Below, piece after piece: positions 1-5,545 of a DNA stretch of 6,392 nt (positions are counted from its first letter, which is position 1; each line of letters starts with the position of its first letter). Source of the DNA: SLAN01 sp046545955 (lineage in GTDB: Bacteria; Spirochaetota; Spirochaetia; DSM-27196; SKKC01). The notes beneath the pieces were generated by a model. It had not been told where the DNA came from, did not search any database, and saw only the letters and a program-made list of their open reading frames with translations. Made by a program: the position numbers and the translations under genes. Location: the NCBI GenBank assembly GCA_046545955.1, contig JBKGYS010000136.1, positions 1-6,392 of the forward strand. The letters are read 5' to 3'.

Positions 1-54
<54 letters not shown>

Positions 55-63
55 GAGCAATTG

Positions 64-99
64 TTTGGCGACTTTATCGATTCAGCCCGTTCGCGTCAA
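64..99 (-). promoter_or_regulatory. sigma70-type promoter for tRNA-Glu
   Basis: On the minus strand the hexamer TTGACG (99-94, five of six matches to the -35 consensus) is followed by a 17-base spacer and TAAAGT (76-71, four of six matches to the -10 consensus). Initiation about seven bases downstream, near 64, would leave a leader of roughly ten bases before the tRNA 5' end at 54. It lies in the 75-bp gap after the stop of the small outer-membrane protein gene, so the tRNA is probably transcribed independently. It is the only convincing two-box promoter in the window. Confidence 0.7.
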
Positions 100-129
100 G
101 TGGTGTTGGCCCCAAAATTGCCGCGCCGT

Positions 130-720
130 CTAAAAGCGAATCTGCGCGCCAACGCCGATGTTGGTGAACCGTCCGTCGGTTAGATCAAACGCCTTCTCGT
201 AATCCCCGAGTTCTTTCGCTCTTCCCGAGAAATTGCGGATCGTACGCGAAAAGACGCTTAAACCCCACCGGTCAGTGACGTCAAAGCCGAGGCCCATCTT
301 GAACTGTCCGGCGTAGCTTATTACCCCTTCGTTCGGAGCCGATGGTCCGGTGAACAGCCGCTGCCAGTCGAGGAGAATACGCGGGCCACCGACGGGGATA
401 TCCAGGCCGACTCCGCCGGAGAACATGCCCAACGGCCGCACACCCACTCCGAACACGTTATCCGCCTTGTAGTTAATATCGCTGTAAATGTGACCGGATG
501 CCACGAATACGCCCCAAAAGTTGTAGCCGAGCCCGAACCTCAACGTTTCTTCGGCGCCGGGCGGCATCTCATCCACGTCCTCCACCGCGGGTGGATTCAG
601 CGGAATGCTGTACTCGGTCGAAAGAATAACACTGCGCTCAGGCTCGCTCATGTAGGCGTGAGCCGGGAAACCGATAAGGACAATCAGAACGCTTAGTACT
701 ACGCTTCGTTGTGCCATCAT
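130..720 (-). CDS. small outer-membrane beta-barrel-like protein (196 aa), function unknown
   Basis: I do not recognise a named family. From the ATG at 720 the protein opens with a signal peptide: a short basic start, a hydrophobic core VVLSVLIVLIGF, and a probable cleavage after AHA at residue 22. A proline/acidic stretch (about 40-58) follows. From about residue 60 to the end, Gly- and aromatic-rich alternating segments such as FGLGYNFWGVFVASG and KMGLGFDVTDRWGLSVFSR look like beta strands joined by turns. The protein ends GAQIRF, and a terminal Phe is typical of barrels assembled by BamA. The size fits an eight-stranded barrel. The frame is open to a GTG at 777, but that start adds 19 residues ahead of the signal peptide. 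ATG at 717 is an equally possible start. No Shine-Dalgarno sequence precedes either ATG. The barrel assignment is inferred from composition and termini only. Confidence 0.8.
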   Translation of the reverse strand: MMAQRSVVLSVLIVLIGFPAHAYMSEPERSVILSTEYSIPLNPPAVEDVDEMPPGAEETLRFGLGYNFWGVFVASGHIYSDINYKADNVFGVGVRPLGMFSGGVGLDIPVGGPRILLDWQRLFTGPSAPNEGVISYAGQFKMGLGFDVTDRWGLSVFSRTIRNFSGRAKELGDYEKAFDLTDGRFTNIGVGAQIRF

Positions 721-727
721 GGATGGA

Positions 728-733
728 AATATA
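728..733 (-). promoter_or_regulatory. candidate -10 box for the small outer-membrane protein gene
   Basis: TATATT on the minus strand matches five of six -10 consensus bases and ends seven bases before the ATG at 720, so transcription could start at or next to the initiation codon. No good -35 hexamer sits at the right distance: 17-base spacing gives CGTGTT, and TTGTCG is 21 bases away. A second candidate, TAGAAT at 786-781, would give a leader of about 54 bases but also lacks a -35 box. Treat both as weak. Confidence 0.25.
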
Positions 734-818
734 ACACGCCAATCCGGCGAAACACGACAATTGCCGCTGGTCGACACCGTATTCTACGTTGGTGTTATCG
801 CGACCGCACGTACCGCCT

Positions 819-848
819 CTTCGGTCCGGCCGCACGCCGGACCCGAAG
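819..848 (-). terminator. strong hairpin after the ABC ATPase gene, possible terminator without a U tract
   Basis: The minus strand carries CTTCGGGTCCGGC, a five-base loop GTGCG, then GCCGGACCGAAG. These arms pair over 12 base pairs with a single bulged G. The hairpin begins about 48 bases after the ATPase stop codon and lies upstream of the small outer-membrane protein gene, where a transcript end would be expected. No run of T follows (the next bases are AGGCGG), so it is not a textbook intrinsic terminator. It could instead be a 3'-end stability hairpin or part of the next gene's leader. Confidence 0.5.
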
Positions 849-895
849 TGTGCGCTTCGAAACAGACGCGATCCGGCGACGCCTGCGGAAGAACA

Positions 896-1636
896 TCAAC
901 CTTTCGTATCTTCTACAACCGCACCATCGAGAAGCCGTATGACGTGATCGGCGATGGATACGATCGTCGGGTCGTGCGTCGAAAAAATGAAGGTGGTCGA
1001 CAGCTCGGCGTTGATGCGTTTCATGAGCTCGATAATATCGCTTCCGGTCTTCGAATCGAGGTTTGCCGTGGGTTCGTCGGCGAGCACAATACGCGGCTTG
1101 GTGGCAAGCGCACGCGCTATGGCAACCCGCTGACGCTGACCGCCGGAGAGCTCGTTCGATCGGTGCGTGCGCCAGTCGGCAAGGCCTACCGCTTCTATCA
1201 AGAAGTCCACGTATTCGCGACGTTCGGACTTCGGCGGCGGTTTCGGACCGAGCAGAAGCGGAAACTCCACGTTCTCAAAGACGTTGAGGACCGGAACAAG
1301 ATTAAACGACTGGAAGATAAAACCGATCGCCCGGTGACGCAGACGCGTAATTTCGCGGTCGGAGAGGCTCGATGTTTCATAGCCGGTAACCTCCACCCGT
1401 CCCGAGGTCGCGGTGTCGATACAGCCGATGAGATTCAGGATAGTCGATTTTCCGCTTCCGCTCGGCCCCGCTATTGAGGCGAAATCTCCTTCCTGTATGT
1501 TGATGCTGACTCCCCGGACCGCTTCCACCTTCGACTGCCCGAGGGTGTATATCTTCCAGACATCGGTAAGGCCGACCGCCTGCCGCCGCGCGGTTGCGGT
1601 CGTCGATGCTTCGTGTTCGTTTGAATTTCCGCTCAT
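896..1636 (-). CDS. ABC transporter ATP-binding protein, LolD/MacB type (246 aa)
   Basis: This is an ATPase subunit of the ABC superfamily, in the subgroup that works with FtsX-type permeases (LolCDE, MacB and relatives). All motifs are intact: Walker A GPSGSGKST at 57-65, Q-loop FIFQSFNL with Gln109, signature LSGGQRQR at 163-170, Walker B RIVLADEPT at 182-190 with catalytic Glu188, D-loop ANLDS, and H-loop His221. The sequence between the Q-loop and signature (NVFENVEFPLLL) is typical of LolD/MacB proteins. There is no signal peptide, so it acts at the cytoplasmic face. I chose the ATG at 1636 because GGGAG lies five bases upstream and the length then fits LolD; the frame stays open to 1831, but that extension runs through the tandem repeats and into the upstream gene. 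No permease is encoded in the window. With the LolA-like carrier two genes upstream, a role in moving lipoproteins or lipids to the outer membrane is likely but unproven. Confidence 0.95.
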   Translation of the reverse strand: MSGNSNEHEASTTATARRQAVGLTDVWKIYTLGQSKVEAVRGVSINIQEGDFASIAGPSGSGKSTILNLIGCIDTATSGRVEVTGYETSSLSDREITRLRHRAIGFIFQSFNLVPVLNVFENVEFPLLLGPKPPPKSERREYVDFLIEAVGLADWRTHRSNELSGGQRQRVAIARALATKPRIVLADEPTANLDSKTGSDIIELMKRINAELSTTFIFSTHDPTIVSIADHVIRLLDGAVVEDTKG

Positions 1637-1641
1637 AGATT

Positions 1642-1646
1642 CTCCC
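1642..1646 (-). promoter_or_regulatory. ribosome binding site of the ABC ATPase gene
   Basis: GGGAG on the minus strand, five bases before the ATG at 1636, fixes the start of the ATPase. It begins only a few bases after the last copy of the 16-bp hairpin repeat, so folding of the repeats could affect ribosome access. Confidence 0.6.
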
Positions 1647-1651
1647 GTTAT

Positions 1652-1699
1652 TTGGCCCCGCCAAGCGTTGGCCCCGCCAAGCGTTGGCCCCGCCAAGCG
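1652..1699. repeat. three perfect tandem copies of a 16-bp hairpin-forming repeat
   Basis: The unit TTGGCCCCGCCAAGCG occurs at 1652-1667, 1668-1683 and 1684-1699 without a mismatch, and a fourth copy is started by TTG. Each unit contains TTGGC and GCCAA around a three-base loop, so each can form a five-pair hairpin on either strand. The next bases complete another small palindrome, GCGTTGAACGC (1697-1707). The array fills much of the 115-bp spacer between the barrel gene stop at 1752 and the ATPase ribosome binding site. Perfect identity points to recent expansion by slippage or unequal exchange. Confidence 0.95.
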
Positions 1700-1751
1700 T
1701 TGAACGCGCCTGGCGGCCGTCCGGAGCGCCGCGGTGGCAACACCCTTTCGC

Positions 1752-3143
1752 TTACAGCGAAAAAGACAGCGAGGCGGCAAGTCCGAATGCGGCCACCCCG
1801 TCGATGTTCTGTAGATCGCCTCCGAAGTCACCTTTGCGATAGATGCCGTCGGCCGGCCCGTAGCGAAACGGAACCCCGACTGTCAGATTTGCGTTGTCGA
1901 GGATACCTGTATTGAACCCGGTTACTACTTCGCCGGAGTTGTCTTTCAGCGCGTGGCGAATCCGAGTCTGAGGGCGCCAATTCTCACCGAGGGCGGAGAA
2001 CCGCGGCATTCGCACGGCAAGGCCAACGCGTTGAGCGAGCGGGTCGCTGTCGCCGGCATCCCAGAGGTGCTCTCCCACGATCACCCAGCTCGGGTCGCCG
2101 CCTTCCCACAGAAGCTGCGACATGACTTCGAGGTTCGGCCTGCGGTCGAACGCGTACCAGTCGGTTCGGTCCCAACTCTTGGTCGCCTCGAGGGTCCAGT
2201 CGAACTCTCCGAGACCGCCGGCGATATACGCAGAGGTATCGAGCGGGTCGGTGGAGCGAATTCGCGCGGACGCTCCCACGCTGACCCGCCGAAGCGATGT
2301 TTCCACCTGCCCCGCGTAGGCGAAGGCGCGCGGGTCCTGTGGGTCGCGCTCGCTCACCCAGTCTTCCTGGCTGTAAACGACGCCGGTTGCCGTTCCCCGT
2401 CCAATCGGAACCACCCCGCGCAGCGCGACGCCATCCGAAACGTCGGAGACGAGGTTTCCGATATTGTCGAGTACACGGCCGCCCTGCCCCCACGTCAGAC
2501 CGTACTTTCCGGCACGAAGCGATAGTCGCTCCCACGGAGTGTAGTCAACGTACAGCCCGGTTACCGCCGGCCGCGTAAACGCCATGGCATTCTCATCGAG
2601 TTTGGTATCGAACGTCACGTTGAAACGAATATTCGACGAGGGGCGCGAGTCGATCTCGAACGACGAGCTCAAATCGTAGCCGGCCGCGTAGTCGAGAAGA
2701 TCGGACGCGCCGCCGCCCCCCGTCCCGTCGGTCCACGGCCATTCGAGGAGCGAAGCCGCTGCCCCGATGCCTGCGCTCACCTGAGCGCTGAACTCGGTCG
2801 GCGAGGTGGTCAGAGCATCGACATCTACATAATCCCCATCGCCGTCGCTTTCCCCGTTCCCGGAATCACTCTGCCCGGATTCCGCCTCGTCGGAAGCGGC
2901 TTCGTCCTCTTCCTCGAAAAACTCGTCCTCGAGACTGTCCCCGCTGCCTTCCTCGTCGCCGTTGTCGACGTTGTCGCCATTGTCGCCGTTGTCGCCGTCG
3001 CGTTCTTCGGAGCTCGAGACGTCGTCGCGCTCTTCGAACAAGTCGTCGATCGCGTGGGCGCGGGGCGAAACCGCAAGAAAGACCGCGAACAGCCCGAGCG
3101 CTAACAACCACATGGGAAATGAAGGTCTACGAAATATCGACAT
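1752..3143 (-). CDS. predicted outer-membrane beta-barrel protein with acidic N-terminal linker (463 aa)
   Basis: A signal peptide (hydrophobic MWLLALGLFAVFLAV, probable cleavage after AHA at residue 31) is followed by a strikingly acidic, low-complexity stretch at about 33-109. This stretch is rich in Asp, Glu, Ser, Gly and Asn, with a GDN-type repeat near 50-62 encoded by a 9-bp DNA repeat. From about 115 to the end, alternating polar/hydrophobic, Gly- and aromatic-rich segments fit a barrel, and the chain ends ASLSFSL. The segment LRAGKYGLTWGQGGR at 209-223 recalls the 'G-K/R-x-x-x-x-W-G' motif of barrels I associate with LolA-like carriers; that likeness is from memory. Its ATG overlaps the carrier's stop (TAATG), implying coupled translation and a shared job. 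The likely role is an outer-membrane receiver or channel for the carrier's cargo. No specific family is assigned. Confidence 0.85.
   Translation of the reverse strand: MSIFRRPSFPMWLLALGLFAVFLAVSPRAHAIDDLFEERDDVSSSEERDGDNGDNGDNVDNGDEEGSGDSLEDEFFEEEDEAASDEAESGQSDSGNGESDGDGDYVDVDALTTSPTEFSAQVSAGIGAAASLLEWPWTDGTGGGGASDLLDYAAGYDLSSSFEIDSRPSSNIRFNVTFDTKLDENAMAFTRPAVTGLYVDYTPWERLSLRAGKYGLTWGQGGRVLDNIGNLVSDVSDGVALRGVVPIGRGTATGVVYSQEDWVSERDPQDPRAFAYAGQVETSLRRVSVGASARIRSTDPLDTSAYIAGGLGEFDWTLEATKSWDRTDWYAFDRRPNLEVMSQLLWEGGDPSWVIVGEHLWDAGDSDPLAQRVGLAVRMPRFSALGENWRPQTRIRHALKDNSGEVVTGFNTGILDNANLTVGVPFRYGPADGIYRKGDFGGDLQNIDGVAAFGLAASLSFSL
2961..2996. repeat. 9-bp in-frame tandem repeat inside the acidic linker
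   Basis: Four near-identical 9-base units lie head to tail on the plus strand: GTTGTCGAC, GTTGTCGCC, ATTGTCGCC and GTTGTCGCC. Read on the minus strand they encode the Gly/Asp/Asn/Val repeat near residues 50-61 of the barrel protein. Because the unit is three codons, gain or loss of copies would change linker length without a frameshift. Confidence 0.85.
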
Positions 3144-3967
3144 TAATCGCTCACCCGTTCTAGGTAGTTTCGGGTAAAAACCGAATCCGGCACATCGCGG
3201 AACGACGGTTTCTCCACCGAGATTACGGTACGCTCCTGGCGCATTTCGCCGTCGACTTCGCGGCCGCGCAGCTCGTCCTGGATTACTATTCGCACCGGGA
3301 CGAATTTCTCGTCGATCCTGCGGTAGTTGGGTATAGCGGTCGTTCGCATATGCTGATCGGAGAGACTGTAATCCTCGAACTTACGCACAAGGCCGTCTTC
3401 GTCCACCCAGATCTTCATTTTCGGGTAGGTTACGTCGTCGGTTGTTGCCTCAAGGTCGTATACGTCCGTCTCGTAGGCGCCGAGCTGTTCCTCCGAATGA
3501 TCGACAATTTCGTAGTCACTCGCGAGCGTCGACTGCGTGAAGTCCGAGTTCCGTGCGTTGGTGTTCTGAAAGCGATCGCGGGCGCTCGTACGGGTAAAGC
3601 GCTGGTCGGCCGGGTCGTACAGCCAGAGGTTTTCTCCGATTCGTACGTAGCCTTTGCCCCGGTCCTCCGAGGGCTCCATTATCACGATCGTATACTGATT
3701 TTCGCTGTCGCGACGAAACATGGTCATCTTCTGGCGGTTCGTACCCTGACCGGGCCGTTCCTGAGTCACCGTATACTCGCCGGAAAAATCGCTGCCCTCG
3801 TAGCTCACCAAGCTGTCGACTTCTTCGAGGATCTGCCTGCCCTCTTCGCCGGAGAAATCGCTCGTCTGCGCGGCGGCAACACCTGAAACGAAGAGCGCCG
3901 CGCACGCCACGAGTCCCCACCGGACGGACATGCGCGTGAGCCGGGAAACTGTTGTTCTTCTTTGCAT
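3143..3967 (-). CDS. LolA-like periplasmic outer-membrane lipoprotein-sorting protein (274 aa)
   Basis: The protein looks like the 'outer membrane lipoprotein-sorting protein' group related to LolA (COG2834, PF17131 type), whose members are half-open periplasmic beta barrels that shuttle lipidated cargo. A signal peptide covers residues 1-33 (hydrophobic core GLVACAALFVSGV, cleavage after AAA). The mature part has the family's pattern of beta strands: YTIVIMEPSEDRGKGYVRIGE (93-112), then NLWLYDPADQRFTR (113-126), then Asn/Ser-rich sequence with SDFTQSTL (141-148), then MKIWVDEDGLVRKFE (184-198), and an EKFVPVRIVIQDE strand near 220. I chose the ATG at 3967 because AAGGA lies eight bases upstream; ATG at 3931 has no such site and would shorten the signal-peptide region. 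The frame is open to another ATG at 4006. Its stop overlaps the start of the barrel gene by one base. What it carries is not shown by the sequence. Confidence 0.88.
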   Translation of the reverse strand: MQRRTTVSRLTRMSVRWGLVACAALFVSGVAAAQTSDFSGEEGRQILEEVDSLVSYEGSDFSGEYTVTQERPGQGTNRQKMTMFRRDSENQYTIVIMEPSEDRGKGYVRIGENLWLYDPADQRFTRTSARDRFQNTNARNSDFTQSTLASDYEIVDHSEEQLGAYETDVYDLEATTDDVTYPKMKIWVDEDGLVRKFEDYSLSDQHMRTTAIPNYRRIDEKFVPVRIVIQDELRGREVDGEMRQERTVISVEKPSFRDVPDSVFTRNYLERVSD

Positions 3968-3975
3968 TACGATGG

Positions 3976-3980
3976 TCCTT
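3976..3980 (-). promoter_or_regulatory. ribosome binding site of the LolA-like gene
   Basis: AAGGA on the minus strand lies eight bases before the ATG at 3967 and decides this start over the alternative ATGs at 4006 and 3931. Confidence 0.6.
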
Positions 3981-4145
3981 ACGTTGAAAAAGCATTTCAG
4001 GGGCATGCTTCCTGAGCGTAAACCGTATCACACGGCGAACGTTGCTACAATGACAGAGCGCTGAAGCTCGGTCACCGGAGCCCGTTTTCCGTTTGCCGGA
4101 CCGGTACGGGATATAGGTTGATGTTTTCCCGCGCGATGAGGTCTA

Positions 4146-4159
4146 ACGCGAAATCGCGT
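4146..4159. other. perfect short palindrome ACGCGA-AA-TCGCGT
   Basis: Two six-base arms are separated by AA. The spacing is too tight for a stable RNA hairpin loop without opening a pair, and the symmetry would also suit a dimeric DNA-binding protein. It lies between the tandem repeats and the expected promoter zone of the LolA-like gene. No regulator in the window can be tied to it. Confidence 0.3.
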
Positions 4160-4164
4160 CGACC

Positions 4165-4249
4165 GCGCGCCGGGTGCAAGCCGCGGACGGGTCCGGCAGC
4201 GCGCCGGGTGCAAGCCGCGGACGGGTCCGGCAGCGCGCCGGGTGCAAGC
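4165..4249. repeat. 34-bp GC-rich tandem repeat, two full copies and a partial third
   Basis: Units start with GCGCGCCGGGTGCAAG at 4165, 4199 and 4233. The first two copies (4165-4198, 4199-4232) are identical and the third is kept for about 17 bases, to 4249, before diverging into a hairpin arm. Within each unit CGGAC and GTCCG, and also GCCGG and CCGGC, are mutually complementary, so the array can fold heavily. It sits immediately downstream of the 422-aa barrel gene. Confidence 0.95.
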
Positions 4250-4259
4250 GCGGCTTGCA
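4243..4259 (-). terminator. hairpin just downstream of the 422-aa barrel gene, possible terminator
   Basis: TGCAAGC, a three-base loop and GCTTGCA form a perfect seven-pair stem beginning 11 bases after the stop codon at 4271. Its position fits a transcript end, but no T tract follows on the minus strand; the 34-bp repeats follow instead. The repeat units contain the same GTGCAAGC arm without its partner, so the array may have grown out of this hairpin. Confidence 0.4.
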
Positions 4260-4270
4260 GCGTCGCGTTG

Positions 4271-5539
4271 CTAGAAGCCGATGCGAAGATTCAGATCCGC
4301 CGACAAGCCCTGCGGGCCAAACAGACCGCCTATGGTTCGCGACGCGCTCTGCAGGTGCAGGCCCAGCTCGGCAACATACAACGGCACCCGCACCCCGGCG
4401 CCCGCTCGCCAGGCAAGCCGACTGCGCTCGGCGCCTGCGTAGAAGAGGTTCGTCGGAAACCGGTTGCCCGATACGGTGACGCCCGGATTAAGCCCGCCCA
4501 CTTCGCTGTGAAAGACCGCCTCGGCGTGCGGGGTAACATCCACCCAGGGAAAATCAAAGCGATAAAACCCGGATACCGAAAGCGGCATACCAACTTGCTC
4601 GTCCGAGTCCCCGACGAGCTCGACCGTCAGGTCTTCGATTTCTGCGTCAACGAGATCTCCGTCTTCGCCGTCGATCAGGCTTTGAAGCGCGTCTTCGGAG
4701 TCGAACTTTGCGCCGCCGGTCGCGCGGAACTCGCTGAGTCCGCTTGCCGGCACGATCGAAAGGTCGTTTATGCTCGCGCCCCACCAGGGACGGTCGTCGG
4801 CATCCCTGCGAATAACACCAAGGTCTACCTTCAATCCACCGCTTGCCGAGCCAGGCTCCGCATCCGATTCTTCGCCTCCGTCGTCGTCGACAAGCGCCTC
4901 GAGGTCGACAGCAGAGAACAGAGGCATGTCGACCCCGGCTTCGCCGTTAAATCCGGAATCGGTCGTGTTGAACTCGAAGTTGAACTCCGCGTCTTTCGAG
5001 TATGCAACAGGAATGAACCGTGCGGCCTTCACTCCGATCGTGTAATCGCGGTATCGTCCGGAAACGTACGCGCCGGCCTCCGCAAAGCTTTGAAGCGCCG
5101 CTCCGCCGCTGCCCGAACGGTCTTCGAGATTTCCTTCAGCGATAAGCTCAAAAAATTCCGTCGGTATCGTGAACTCTCCTATGGTCTCACTGCGTCCGTA
5201 GGCTCCGAGTCCGAATCCGAACGCATGAGCGGTAATATGGCCTCCGGCCTCAACATCGCTACCGAGCCGGAGCCCGGTCGAGTCGATAGTGTCGATTACC
5301 TGCTCCGAGTCTATAACAAGCGTCTCGCTGAACACATCCGGGAGCGCCAAGGCCGTATTGTAGCCTGTTACCTGGGTATCGAGCCCGATTTCGAAACGGC
5401 TTCGAGGGCTGAACGCGAACAGCGCCGGATTATAGTTATGGTTCTGCGAACTAAGAAGCGTCTGCGCCGAGAGCGCTGCAGGGGCTATAAGAAGACAGAC
5501 GAGTATCAGGGCCGGAAACAATCCTTTTCTGTGTTTCAT
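4271..5539 (-). CDS. predicted outer-membrane beta-barrel protein (422 aa), function unknown
   Basis: I cannot name the family. A signal peptide is clear: basic MKHRK, hydrophobic LFPALILVCLLIAP, cleavage after ALSA at residue 25. The mature N terminus, with NYNPALFAFSPRSRFEIGLD at about 35-54, resembles barrels of the FadL-like or DUF5723-like kind that begin with an Asn-Pro-Ala motif. This likeness is suggestive only. Gly- and aromatic-rich strands continue throughout, interrupted by acidic segments at about 217-228 (VDDDGGEESDAE) and 280-313, which may be loops. The chain ends ADLNLRIGF with the terminal Phe expected of a BamA substrate. The ATG at 5539 is six bases after the stop of the upstream gene, and an extended purine-rich ribosome binding site precedes it, so the two are almost certainly one operon. 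Confidence 0.87.
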   Translation of the reverse strand: MKHRKGLFPALILVCLLIAPAALSAQTLLSSQNHNYNPALFAFSPRSRFEIGLDTQVTGYNTALALPDVFSETLVIDSEQVIDTIDSTGLRLGSDVEAGGHITAHAFGFGLGAYGRSETIGEFTIPTEFFELIAEGNLEDRSGSGGAALQSFAEAGAYVSGRYRDYTIGVKAARFIPVAYSKDAEFNFEFNTTDSGFNGEAGVDMPLFSAVDLEALVDDDGGEESDAEPGSASGGLKVDLGVIRRDADDRPWWGASINDLSIVPASGLSEFRATGGAKFDSEDALQSLIDGEDGDLVDAEIEDLTVELVGDSDEQVGMPLSVSGFYRFDFPWVDVTPHAEAVFHSEVGGLNPGVTVSGNRFPTNLFYAGAERSRLAWRAGAGVRVPLYVAELGLHLQSASRTIGGLFGPQGLSADLNLRIGF

Positions 5540-5545
5540 GGTCGT

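Larger units (their letters stand above)
3968..4270. other. 303-bp intergenic region between the two barrel/carrier gene groups
   Basis: No gene is supported here. In transcription order it holds a hairpin just after the upstream stop (4259-4243), a 34-bp tandem repeat (4249-4165), a perfect small palindrome ACGCGA-AA-TCGCGT (4146-4159), a less GC-rich stretch (about 4140-3990), and the ribosome binding site of the LolA-like gene. A promoter for that gene is expected in the less GC-rich part. The candidates are poor: TTGTAG and GATACG about 15 bases apart near 4048-4023, and GTGACC with CATTGT 17 bases apart near 4075-4047. I would not rely on either. Confidence 0.6.

Noticed and set aside
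721..777. GTG start at 777 for the small outer-membrane protein
   Set aside because: It would place 19 polar residues in front of the signal peptide and has no ribosome binding site.
719..1477. Plus-strand open frame opposite the ABC ATPase gene
   Set aside because: The minus strand holds an ATPase with every expected motif; the plus-strand translation shows no recognisable fold or ribosome binding site.
1652..1699. CRISPR array
   Set aside because: The copies are directly adjacent with no spacers and the unit is only 16 bases; no cas gene is present.
1637..1831. N-terminal extension of the ATPase up to 1831
   Set aside because: The extension would be translated through the 16-bp repeats and overlap the barrel gene, while the ATG at 1636 has a good ribosome site and gives the normal length.
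4165..4249. CRISPR array or insertion-sequence end
   Set aside because: The 34-bp units abut with no spacers, and no transposase gene, paired terminal inverted repeats or target duplication is visible.
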